Shown here piece by piece: positions 46,096 to 54,041 of a stretch of 64,000 bases of DNA. The notes beneath the pieces are model-generated. The model had not been told where the DNA came from. It ran no database searches and saw only the letters and a program-made list of their open reading frames with translations. A program made the position numbers and the translations under genes. Origin of the DNA: DATNPH01 sp036703315 (GTDB lineage Bacteria; Cyanobacteriota; Cyanobacteriia; Cyanobacteriales; Coleofasciculaceae); assembly GCA_036703315.1 (NCBI GenBank), contig DATNPH010000087.1:133404-197403 (forward strand), read 5' to 3'. Numbering within the stretch: the first letter of the stretch is position 1; every line of letters starts with the position of its first letter.

Positions 46096-46254
46096 ATTCC
46101 AGGTCTCCTTCACACCGACGTTGAGTAATAATCGACATCTTTACCAACAATCCCTGACCTAGTTACAGTCAAGACGCCTCGGCTCTTTGTGTTGATTAAA
46201 GTCGAAATATAAAGGAAGCCTTAAGATGTCTTTGTTATCAAAACTACAAACAAA

Positions 46255-46288
46255 GAAAAAGCTCTCTACTGCTAAGAGAGCTTTTTTT
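46255..46288. terminator. Rho-independent terminator, possibly bidirectional
   Basis: AAAAAGCTCTCT-actgcta-AGAGAGCTTTTTTT: a 12-nt stem flanked by A- and T-runs on both sides. It lies 64 nt past the tkt stop on the minus strand and would end tkt transcription before the acetamidase gene. Confidence 0.85.
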
Positions 46289-46351
46289 GTCAATTATTTA
46301 TTGGTCTGTTCGATTAAGAAGACATCAGATTCAATGTCTGGGTTATGGCAT

Positions 46352-48385
46352 TTAGCCCAACAACTGCTTAGCTTTCGCTACCACGTTATCTACCGTAAAG
46401 CCAAAATTCTCCATACAGACTGGGCCAGGAGCGGAAGCACCAAAGGTGTCAATGCTGATCGAACCACCCTCACTGCCGGTATATTTGCACCAGCCAAAGC
46501 TAGTACCTGCTTCCACTGAAAGTCGCTTGGTGACAGCTTTGGGCAATACGGATTCCCGATACTCCGCATCCTGCTCGTCAAACAGTTCCCAACAAGGCAT
46601 CGAAACCACCCGTACTTTCTTACCTTCACCGCGCAATTGCTCAGCGGCTTTCACGCACAGTTGGGTTTCGCTACCTGTCCCAATCAAAATCAGATCGGGA
46701 GTGCCATCGCTGTCTGACAGGATGTAAGCCCCCTGGCTCACGCCATCAATTGAGGTGCCAGGTAGATTGGGCTGTGCTAACCGAGAGAAAGCTAGGAGCG
46801 AAGGCAGTGTCTTTTTACCCAATAGCTTTCCTCTTGCAGCCTTAATTGCTACCTTGTAGGCACCAGAGGTTTCATTGCCATCAGCGGGGCGAATTACCAA
46901 CAAATCGGGAATCGCCCGTAAAGAGGCAATATGTTCAACCGGTTGGTGCGTCGGACCATCTTCGCCTAGCTGGATTGAGTCGTGAGTCATAACATAGATC
47001 ACACCAGCCTCAGACAATGCAGACAGGCGAATCGCTGCTCGCATATAGTCGGTAAACACCAAGAAGGTAGCGCAATAGGGAATTAGTCCCGAGCCATCCA
47101 AGGCAAGACCGTTGCAGATGGCTCCCATACCATGCTCACGCACCCCAAAGCGAAGGTTGCGATTCTCGTATTGACCCTTTTGATAGTCTCCAGAAGACTT
47201 CAGCAAGGTATTGTTGGAAGGAGCGAGATCCGCAGAACCGCCGATAAGTTCTGGGAGAACGCCAGCTAGAGCATTGAGGGTTCTGCCAGATTGGACACGG
47301 GTAGCTTCCGCCTTGTCCTCTGGGGTGTAGGTGGGGAGAACGGAATCCCACCCTTCTGGGAGTTCAGCCTCATGCATCCGATCTAGTTCGGCGGCTTCTT
47401 GGGGATATTTCTCTTTGTAACGAGCAAACAGTTGATTCCACTCTTCTTCTATTTTTGCGCCGCGATCGATCGCTTTGCGCCAATGAGAGAGCGCATCTTC
47501 TGGAATAACAAAAGGCTCGTATTCCCAACCCAAGTTCTTGCGTGTAGCCTCCACTTCCGCTGCACCCAAGGCTGCACCGTGGGCATCATGGCTATCGGCT
47601 TTATTGGGTGAACCATAACCAATTGTTGTCCGAACCTTAATTAAAGTCGGCTTGTCGGTGACTGATTTGGCTGTTTCAATGGCTTTGTGAATTGCATCCA
47701 AATCGGTGTTGCCGTCTTCTACAACCAGGACGTGCCAGCCGTAGGCTTCATATCGCTTACCGACATCTTCTGTAAATGACAGGTCGGTGGAACCGTCGAT
47801 GGAAATGTGATTGTCATCGTAAAGAGCAATCAATTTGCCTAGTCCTAAGTGTCCAGCTAGGGAACAGGCTTCGGCGGAGACACCTTCCATGTTGCAACCA
47901 TCACCTAGGATGACGTAGGTGTAGTGGTCTATGATTGGGAAATCGGGTTTATTAAATTTGGCGGCCAAATGAGCTTCAGCCATTGCAATTCCCACACCGT
48001 TGGCAATGCCTTGACCTAAAGGTCCGGTTGTAATCTCAACCCCAGGGTTCATGAAGTTTTCTGGGTGACCGGGGGTTTTCGACTCCCATTGGCGGAATTG
48101 CTTGAGGTCTTCGAGGGTGAGATCTTCGTAGCCGGTTAAGTAGAGCAGGGCATACTGCAACATACTGCCGTGGCCTGCTGACAGCAAGAAGCGATCGCGG
48201 TTAAGCCAAGCCGGGTTTTTCGGGTTAAACCGCATAAAGCGGTCCCACAACACGAATGACATCGGCGCAGCGCCCATTGGCAGACCTGGATGACCGGACT
48301 TTGCCTTCTCTACCGCGTCAATTGCTAGAAAGCGGATAGAGTTTATGCACAGTTCTTCGAGAGATTTTTGGGTTGCAACGGCCAT
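46352..48385 (-). CDS. tkt: Transketolase
   Basis: 677 aa, near usual length. N-terminal thiamin diphosphate domain (IDAVEKAKSGHPGLPMGAAP, GHGSMLQYALLYLTGY, ILGDGCNMEGVSAEACSLAGH), Pyr domain (GSADLAPSNNTLLK, FGVREHGMGAICNGLAL, VFTDYMRAAIRLSAL), and the C-terminal domain with SVEAGTSFGWCKY. Serves the Calvin cycle and pentose phosphate pathway. Good terminator downstream and palindromic sites upstream (48477-48490). Confidence 0.97.
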   Translation of the reverse strand: MAVATQKSLEELCINSIRFLAIDAVEKAKSGHPGLPMGAAPMSFVLWDRFMRFNPKNPAWLNRDRFLLSAGHGSMLQYALLYLTGYEDLTLEDLKQFRQWESKTPGHPENFMNPGVEITTGPLGQGIANGVGIAMAEAHLAAKFNKPDFPIIDHYTYVILGDGCNMEGVSAEACSLAGHLGLGKLIALYDDNHISIDGSTDLSFTEDVGKRYEAYGWHVLVVEDGNTDLDAIHKAIETAKSVTDKPTLIKVRTTIGYGSPNKADSHDAHGAALGAAEVEATRKNLGWEYEPFVIPEDALSHWRKAIDRGAKIEEEWNQLFARYKEKYPQEAAELDRMHEAELPEGWDSVLPTYTPEDKAEATRVQSGRTLNALAGVLPELIGGSADLAPSNNTLLKSSGDYQKGQYENRNLRFGVREHGMGAICNGLALDGSGLIPYCATFLVFTDYMRAAIRLSALSEAGVIYVMTHDSIQLGEDGPTHQPVEHIASLRAIPDLLVIRPADGNETSGAYKVAIKAARGKLLGKKTLPSLLAFSRLAQPNLPGTSIDGVSQGAYILSDSDGTPDLILIGTGSETQLCVKAAEQLRGEGKKVRVVSMPCWELFDEQDAEYRESVLPKAVTKRLSVEAGTSFGWCKYTGSEGGSISIDTFGASAPGPVCMENFGFTVDNVVAKAKQLLG

Positions 48386-48476
48386 GATTTATATTTAGAC
48401 TCTATTGGACTAGGGTTGGAACGCCAGACTTACTTGAGTTAGAACTCTGGGACTTACGAACTCTTTTCTTTATTTT

Positions 48477-48490
48477 AGGTATTTATACCT
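48477..48490. promoter_or_regulatory. Palindrome upstream of tkt
   Basis: AGGTATTTATACCT is a perfect inverted repeat (AGGTAT/ATACCT, 2-nt spacer), about 95 nt before the tkt ATG, followed by a partial copy ATTTTAGGTATGATTACC. Could be an operator for a regulator of carbon metabolism genes; unproven. Confidence 0.35.
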
Positions 48491-48648
48491 ATTTTAGGTA
48501 TGATTACCTTTTTAGATCCCCTGGTTATACCCAAAATCCTGGGATCAACTGGGGGAGAGCCACATGAGTTCTCAACTCGACAGCTCTCGGTCGCCCAAAG
48601 GCTATACCCTCATCATCCCATTAGCGGGGAACGATGGGCAAGCGTCAG

Positions 48649-48756
48649 AAAATGTGAAGGGTGAAGTATGAAGGATGAAGTAAAAAATTGGCATTGAGTA
48701 CCTAACTCTCCGCTGATTTTTTTCATCGTTTATCCTTTACACTTCAGCCTTCTATT
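48649..48756 (-). repeat. Inverted pair of TGAAGG-type repeats after fabF
   Basis: GTGAAGGGTGAAGTATGAAG at 48655 pairs, imperfectly, with the complementary tract TTTACACTTCAGCCTTC near 48733-48750, giving a long imperfect hairpin just past the fabF stop. May act as a transcript end or be a dispersed repeat that landed there. Similar TGAAGG units lie at the end of proC (15533-15556). Confidence 0.4.
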
Positions 48757-48759
48757 TAT

Positions 48760-50013
48760 TTATTGCCTGTATTTCTTGAATGCTAATGTGACATTGTGAC
48801 CGCCAAACCCAAAAGAATTTGATAGTGCTACTTCTACAGGTAGCGATCGGCTGTGATTAGGGACATAATCCAGATCACAGGCAGGATCAGGGTTTTTCAA
48901 ATTAATGGTTGGGGGAATTTTGTCATTTGCCACTGCCATCGCAGTAGCAACAGCCTCAATACCACCAGACCCGCCCAATAGATGACCCGTCATCGATTTG
49001 GTAGAGCTGACTACCACATGATAAGCATATTCACCTAAAGCTTTTTTAATCGCTGCCGTTTCAGTTGAGTCGTTGGCTGACGTACTAGTGCCATGAGCAT
49101 TGATGTAGCTTACCTGTTCCGGGGTAATACCTGCATCTTTTAAGGCTAACTGAATTGCTCTGGTAGCACCTTCTCCACCTGGTACAGGTGAAGTAATGTG
49201 ATAAGCATCGCAGGTCATGCCGTAGCCAACGATTTCGGCATAAATTTTTGCCCCTCGACTCAGAGCATGTTCCAGTTCTTCCAGGAGTAAGATACCAGAC
49301 CCCTCGCCCATGACAAAGCCATCGCGATCGCGGTCAAAGGGGCAGCAGGCGGTCTCAGGGGTCTCGTTACGGGTAGACAGGGCGCGGGCCGCAGCGAAAC
49401 CGGCGACAGACAAGGGTGTCACAGCGGCTTCGGTGCCTCCACAAATCATTGCCTGAGCATAGCCTCGCTGCACTAGGCGAAATGCATCTCCTACTGCATT
49501 AGAGCCTGCTGCACAGGCAGTAACGGTGCAGTTATTGGGTCCCTTGGCACCTGTATGAATTGCCGTCAGTCCCGCTGCCATGTTGGCAATCATCATCGGA
49601 ATCATGAACGGACTACACCGATCAGGACCACGAGTTAGATAGACCTCTTGCTGGTCTTCTAAGACTTTGAGTCCGCCAATGCCGGTACCAATGATCACAC
49701 CCACCTGTTCTGCATTCAGGTCATTGATCACAAACTGGGCATCGGCTAGAGCCTGTTTGCTTGCAGAAACTCCAAACTGAGCAAAGCGATCCATACGCTT
49801 TGCTTCCTTCCTCTCCATATAAATATGGGGGTCGTAGTTCTTCACTTCACCGGCAATACGGCAATCGTGCCGGGAGGGGTCAAACAAAGTAATCGGACCA
49901 ATACCATTGCGTCCGCTCAGCAATCCTTCCCAATACTCAGCTAGAGTGTTGCCTATCGGTGTAATCGCGCCGAGACCTGTAACTACGACGCGTTTTAATT
50001 CAATGTTTGTCAT
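48760..50013 (-). CDS. fabF: 3-oxoacyl-[ACP] synthase II
   Basis: 417 aa from ATG 50013 (MTNIELKRVVVTGLGAITPIG); an upstream in-frame start at 50040 adds nine residues lacking similarity to the family. Condensing-enzyme Cys in NNCTVTACAAGSNA, and catalytic His in INAHGTSTSANDSTE and STKSMTGHLLGGSGG. Elongates fatty acyl chains. acpP lies 66 nt upstream on the same strand, with a hairpin between. Confidence 0.96.
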   Translation of the reverse strand: MTNIELKRVVVTGLGAITPIGNTLAEYWEGLLSGRNGIGPITLFDPSRHDCRIAGEVKNYDPHIYMERKEAKRMDRFAQFGVSASKQALADAQFVINDLNAEQVGVIIGTGIGGLKVLEDQQEVYLTRGPDRCSPFMIPMMIANMAAGLTAIHTGAKGPNNCTVTACAAGSNAVGDAFRLVQRGYAQAMICGGTEAAVTPLSVAGFAAARALSTRNETPETACCPFDRDRDGFVMGEGSGILLLEELEHALSRGAKIYAEIVGYGMTCDAYHITSPVPGGEGATRAIQLALKDAGITPEQVSYINAHGTSTSANDSTETAAIKKALGEYAYHVVVSSTKSMTGHLLGGSGGIEAVATAMAVANDKIPPTINLKNPDPACDLDYVPNHSRSLPVEVALSNSFGFGGHNVTLAFKKYRQ

Positions 50014-50055
50014 GATGCCAGTACAACAGGGCTTGCACACCCAGAACGCAGAACA

Positions 50056-50071
50056 TCCCGTGGTGACGGGA
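50056..50071 (-). promoter_or_regulatory. Hairpin between acpP and fabF
   Basis: TCCCGT-CACC-ACGGGA on the transcribed strand, 6-bp stem with a tetraloop, 9 nt past the acpP stop. No long U-tract; could protect the acpP mRNA 3' end or allow differential expression of the two genes. Confidence 0.45.
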
Positions 50072-50079
50072 GCTTTATT

Positions 50080-50328
50080 TTAAGCCGCAGCTTCTACTTT
50101 ATTACTGATGTAGTCTACAGCAGCTTGGACAGTGGCAATCTGTTCAGCTGCCTCGTCGGGAATTTCGATATCGAACTCTTCTTCCAACGCCATCACGAGT
50201 TCAACGGTATCTAAGGAGTCGGCGTTTAGATCGTTGGCAAAGTTCGATTCAGGGGTAACCGACTCAGGCTCAACTTCCAATTGTTCCACAACAATTTTCT
50301 TAACTTTATCGAAAACTTCTTGACTCAT
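50080..50328 (-). CDS. acpP: Acyl carrier protein
   Basis: 82 aa acidic four-helix protein with the phosphopantetheine attachment Ser38 in NADSLDTVELVMALEEEFDIEIPDE. Carries acyl chains for fatty acid synthesis. GGAAGAG precedes the start. Followed by fabF in the standard order. Confidence 0.97.
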   Translation of the reverse strand: MSQEVFDKVKKIVVEQLEVEPESVTPESNFANDLNADSLDTVELVMALEEEFDIEIPDEAAEQIATVQAAVDYISNKVEAAA

Positions 50329-50626
50329 AAACTCTTCCTCTATCTAATCGCTTGAAATTCTCCGCCACTGCTAGCTAGTTCCAAGCATTTTTTCATCTTA
50401 TCTGAAAGAGGGACGCTCACAGCTGTATTAAGGTCGCTTCTGGAAGTGGCACCTGAGCGTCAAGTTGCTGTGTACCCTACATGACAAGACAAAGGGGTAT
50501 GTTTGGCGATCGCGAAGAAGTGAATCACTAGACTAACATTGCTCCTGCCCTTAACCAACTACCCTGCAACACACCCTTCCTGCATCAGCAGCGATGCGCT
50601 CCAATCGTCAACCTCTTTTCAAGACT

Positions 50627-51331
50627 CTACCTCCGGCTACGTCGGCGACCTCGTCGTGCCCAGGGGGTAACATACCAAATGTAAGCAAACGCAAATCCCG
50701 AAACAAGAGTTCCTAGCAACCACTTAATAGAATCTTTTTGCTGGGTAAGACGTTTATCCGTCGCCGCCGCTTCCGCCTGGGGACGAATTGTTTGTTTCGC
50801 CTTAGCAATTTCTGACAACAGTCGGCTTTTCAGTTCCTGAGGATTGCTTATATTCGCTGGGAGTCCCTGAATGTTGAGACGAGCAATCACATTATCTATA
50901 TCTTGAGCTGTAGTAGCCCTATCTAATTGCTTCTCAAGCCGTTCAAACACAGACAGCTGTTGGCTAACCTGAGTATTAATTTGAGCATTGATTTGGTCAT
51001 TGATACGCAAGCTGTCAACGACTAACAAAGGAGCTAGTAACAGGAAGATTACTGCAGACAGTAGGCAAGCCCACGATAAAAACATCAAAATCGGTCGTTC
51101 CCATTTTGACCTAAAATCCGCCTCCCCGTAAAACACTAACACTAACCCTAGTAGGGGGACAGCTACATGCTCAACCAGTAAGCCTATTGTTTTAAATTCC
51201 CAGAAAGGGTTCATCAAGCGTGGGGGTACGAGAATATGAATAACGTCAAATAACGCTAGCACCAATAGACAGTAGCCTACTGTGCGAGCAAGAGAGGTAG
51301 ACGACCATCCATTATCTACTGATTGAGTCAT
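50627..51331 (-). CDS. HpsJ-like membrane protein linked to cyanoexosortase
   Basis: 234 aa. Three N-terminal hydrophobic segments (about 15-35, 48-65, 82-105), a coiled-coil periplasmic-type region (about 110-190: NDQINAQINTQVSQQLSVFERLEKQLDRA), and a C-terminal helix (about 205-222) followed by a basic tail WARRGRRRSRR. This architecture matches HpsJ-type proteins found next to cyanoexosortases and hormogonium polysaccharide genes. Role not established. Downstream of the exosortase on the same strand, with a degenerate ORF between. Confidence 0.75.
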   Translation of the reverse strand: MTQSVDNGWSSTSLARTVGYCLLVLALFDVIHILVPPRLMNPFWEFKTIGLLVEHVAVPLLGLVLVFYGEADFRSKWERPILMFLSWACLLSAVIFLLLAPLLVVDSLRINDQINAQINTQVSQQLSVFERLEKQLDRATTAQDIDNVIARLNIQGLPANISNPQELKSRLLSEIAKAKQTIRPQAEAAATDKRLTQQKDSIKWLLGTLVSGFAFAYIWYVTPWARRGRRRSRR

Positions 51332-51390
51332 GAGTCAAAAGTCAAAAGTTCCTTGAGCATAAGGTGTTCAACCGCTTGTAAACTGGTCAG

Positions 51391-51504
51391 TTACTTCTGC
51401 CAGTCGGCACTAATTTGCGTGTCGCTAGGTGCTTTCTTGCAAGAGGTAAGAGCAACTATGCAACTTAAAGCAAGGACACTTTACCAGGAAAACTACGCTT
51501 TCAT
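51391..51504 (-). pseudogene. Degenerate small ORF coupled to cyanoexosortase
   Basis: An ATG at 51504 overlaps the exosortase stop as ATGA. The frame reads M-K-A-stop-F-S-W-stop and then VLALSCIVALTSCKKAPSD, a convincing lipoprotein-type signal with LTSC lipobox, ending at a TAA after 38 codons. Two stops in the first eight codons make it non-functional as written. It might be a decayed exosortase-system gene; the call is tentative. Confidence 0.3.
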
Positions 51505-52352
51505 CCCTCTATAGAATCCTCACTTTCAGGTTCATATAGTCGGAGCATTAAAAGGCAGAATAGCCCGAAAATAGAAACTGAAATCATAGCAAATATCATA
51601 GATCCGTTTCCGATATGCCAGTAGTTAAAGGCTTGCTTGTTGGAGGATGCCGATAGAACCGCCATCAGAGCAACCCGAACCCCATTAACCACGAATGCCA
51701 AGCTAACAGATACAATCAGCACGAGGATTTCCTTGACTCGCTCTGTTGGAAAAAGCACGATAAACAGGACTGCTAAACCCAACATATAAGTCATAGCTCC
51801 CAGACCAGAACAGTTAGCATGAACCTCTACCCCGCCTGTGGGAAGAGCAATATGGACTCCTTGACGAGTTACTTCAAAGCCTAAGTACCAAAGAAGAAAA
51901 GCTGAAAATTTTGCGGTGAACGGAGATATATCAACCAGCGATGATAGTAAGGCTCTAGGTAAGCCTAGAAAAAACAGGATAATCAGTTCTTGCCGATATT
52001 GCTTTAGTCCTTTAAAACCAGAACTCAGCAGACCAAGTCCGAGAGCGGAAATAAAAGGTGACAGGTAAAAAAAACTCCCTTTAGGTGAGACGCTGTTTAG
52101 GAGTACCCAAGCAATAATCAGGATGCCTAAAACTTTAGAGAAAACTCCACTTCTTAGATTTAAGCTATTGTGTTTTTGCCATAGTAAGTATGATACAGCT
52201 AGCCAAAATAGTACACTCATCCCTAGGTGGTCGATTTCTCCAGATCTCCAGGCTAGAGTCAGGTGAATCGCGACTAAGCTTGCTGCTGTACCTAAGAGCC
52301 AGAATTGAGAGCTTTTACAAAGTCTGACTGAGGCAAGGTAGGTAGCTTTCAT
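51501..52352 (-). CDS. crtA: Cyanoexosortase A
   Basis: 283 aa with eight or more membrane helices. The exosortase catalytic triad is visible: Cys181 in EVHANCSGLGAMTYML, Arg226 in VVNGVRVALMA, and His246 in FNYWHIGNGSMIF. Exosortases cleave PEP-CTERM sorting signals at the inner membrane during export, often with glycan attachment. The next gene upstream in the transcript encodes a PEP-CTERM protein, a textbook substrate pairing. Symbol crtA as used for cyanoexosortase, not the carotenoid gene. Confidence 0.9.
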   Translation of the reverse strand: MKATYLASVRLCKSSQFWLLGTAASLVAIHLTLAWRSGEIDHLGMSVLFWLAVSYLLWQKHNSLNLRSGVFSKVLGILIIAWVLLNSVSPKGSFFYLSPFISALGLGLLSSGFKGLKQYRQELIILFFLGLPRALLSSLVDISPFTAKFSAFLLWYLGFEVTRQGVHIALPTGGVEVHANCSGLGAMTYMLGLAVLFIVLFPTERVKEILVLIVSVSLAFVVNGVRVALMAVLSASSNKQAFNYWHIGNGSMIFAMISVSIFGLFCLLMLRLYEPESEDSIEG

Positions 52353-52391
52353 GTCGATGTAGCAGTAGCTTCCAATCCAAGATTTAACTGT

Positions 52392-52425
52392 AACCCCCTC
52401 TTCAGTCTGACTAAATGAGGGGGTT
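52392..52425 (-). terminator. Hairpin between PEP-CTERM gene and cyanoexosortase
   Basis: AACCCCCTC and GAGGGGGTT, 9-bp arms around a 16-nt loop, in the 98-nt spacer. No U-tract on the transcribed strand, so it may only attenuate transcription into the exosortase or stabilise the upstream mRNA. Confidence 0.5.
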
Positions 52426-52450
52426 GATTATTGTCTTTTCTGATAGCCAA

Positions 52451-53071
52451 TTAGGCAGACCCAATTTTTGGCTTCTCTAAACTTTTGATTTTCTTTTGCC
52501 TTCTTGAGTGCTCTTTTTTGAATAAGACTCCAAATCCGAGAACTATACCAGAGCCAAAAACTGTGAGCGGTTCGGGAACCTCTTTAACTGTGAACTTGAA
52601 TGTTTTTGAGTCACTTACTGTACCACCGCCAGGATAAGCGTTAGCGTTAAATGTTAATGTATAATCACCCTTACCTAGAAGTGGCGTAGTGAAAGTAAAA
52701 GTATTTGAATGTTCGTACTTATGAGAGCCTGATTGATATTTGACTGCTCTAGAATCTATTGAAATAGCGTCACTATTATCGAAGGTTAGGAAGTAATTTT
52801 CAGTTCCTGTTGCAGGAATATTAGCATTGTTCGTAACATCATAGCTAAAGTCAAAATATATTGTGATTGTAAAGCTTCCTTGTTGATTCGCTTCTACTAA
52901 AAACGTTGATGGTCCAGTAATACGAGCAGAAAAGTTATCAAGATCACAACTTAGGGTTCCACGGCAATTAGCTACACCATCTAATTCTACAGCCTTTACT
53001 TGTTTAGGTTGAGAAAGAATACTAGCTACAGCGATAGGAACAATTAGCGTACTCAACAACAGTCTTTTCAT
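52451..53071 (-). CDS. PEP-CTERM sorting-signal protein (exosortase substrate)
   Basis: 206 aa. Signal peptide with cleavage near residue 27 (VASILSQPKQVKA). A beta-rich, Ser/Thr/Asn-rich extracellular domain, then the PEP-CTERM signal at 165 onward: VPEPLTVFGSGIVLGFGVLF followed by a basic KKEHSRRQKK. The basic tail here is unusually long (about 23 residues). A Cys pair (C36, C42) may form a disulfide. Very likely processed by the adjacent cyanoexosortase. AT-rich relative to neighbours. Confidence 0.9.
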   Translation of the reverse strand: MKRLLLSTLIVPIAVASILSQPKQVKAVELDGVANCRGTLSCDLDNFSARITGPSTFLVEANQQGSFTITIYFDFSYDVTNNANIPATGTENYFLTFDNSDAISIDSRAVKYQSGSHKYEHSNTFTFTTPLLGKGDYTLTFNANAYPGGGTVSDSKTFKFTVKEVPEPLTVFGSGIVLGFGVLFKKEHSRRQKKIKSLEKPKIGSA

Positions 53072-53487
53072 ACTTGTAATCTCTTTAGGTGAATGAAGGC
53101 TTAAAGTTAAATTACTTTAAAACTACATTGATCAAGTCCTTCAATTTCTAATGTGGAGTTATGATAAAGCCTTAACTCAGTAGAGTGGTTAACTTTACAC
53201 AATCTTCATAATAAGTTGGGTAATAGCTCTCCTAGCGCTGTATGGGATTGAGCCTCATACAGCTAAGTATCGCCATGATTGCAGCCCAAATGCCCACCAG
53301 AAGACATGGGGAATTATTTGAGGTTGATAAATCGTCGGGGGCAAAACAGATGGAACCCGAAGAATCTCCCCTGCCTGGAAAAACTCTGTGTAAAAAGTCA
53401 AGAAGCTATCTCGATTGGCGTTTGTTCACCAAGCGATCGCATAGATTCTCTACAGCTATAGAACAACTCGAAGCACACAGGAAAGCG
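53072..53487. other. Intergenic region without recognised gene
   Basis: About 416 nt; the PEP-CTERM promoter should lie in the AT-rich start. A GCTGTATG...CATACAGC inverted repeat (8-bp arms, 53237-53263) is present. A 99-codon frame on the plus strand overlaps the small gene below and has no family features, so I do not call it. Confidence 0.35.
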
Positions 53488-53682
53488 CTAGGAGTGCCTC
53501 AATTCGCGGGACTCTTGTTTGATCACACCAGCCATTGCTGATTTCTGCAATGTCATAAAAGCGTTTAGGTCTTCCCATCCATATTGTGTGGTTTGTAAGA
53601 GCCGCCGCAAGTGATTTTCTGCTTCAACCGTTAGATAACCCGTTTCGAGAGTCTGTTGGACTATTTCACGAATTCTATCCAT
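53488..53682 (-). CDS. Small conserved-type hypothetical protein
   Basis: 64 aa from ATG at 53682 (a GTG at 53688 would add two residues). Helical, with MDRIREIVQQTLETGYLTVEAENHLRRLLQTTQYGWEDLNAFMTLQ (shown in pieces in sequence; key part LRRLLQTTQYGWEDLNAFM). I recognise the pattern as a common small cyanobacterial protein of unknown function. No signal peptide. Confidence 0.65.
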   Translation of the reverse strand: MDRIREIVQQTLETGYLTVEAENHLRRLLQTTQYGWEDLNAFMTLQKSAMAGVIKQESRELRHS

Positions 53683-53688
53683 TTGCAC

Positions 53689-54041
53689 AGTATCCTAATC
53701 TTTCAGCCAACTCAGATACTCATCAAAACCTGCAATGCACACTTGGTTTAGCCGCCCATTAGCGTTCGCTTAGTTGGCTATCAGACTTATCGCTACTAAA
53801 GTTGGAGTAGATGCCAAGGCTGTAGAAGCGAGGTAGCTCTGAGAAAAACAAACTAGAACTTTAGTGGGGGTCAAGTTGGGCTTGGTAGCTGGAGTACTTA
53901 TCATCCAAGCTTGGCTTTTTATGCAAGAAGTCTGATGATTCTCCTAAAAAATTTTGTATATCTCTATTTTTTACTATGTTCAGAGAATAAAAGTGAAGCA
54001 TCAGAGACTATTTTCATAGTCTCTTAGTAAAATTTGGGAAA
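53689..54041. other. Intergenic region without recognised gene
   Basis: About 350 nt between the small gene and the TPM-domain gene. No supportable ORF, repeat or RNA motif seen. Confidence 0.35.

Noticed and set aside
46255..46288. Operator upstream of the acetamidase gene
   Set aside because: The hairpin has flanking A- and T-runs, so terminator function for tkt explains it better.
53242..53541. 99-codon plus-strand ORF
   Set aside because: Partly antisense to the small helical gene at 53488-53682, no family features, odd composition.
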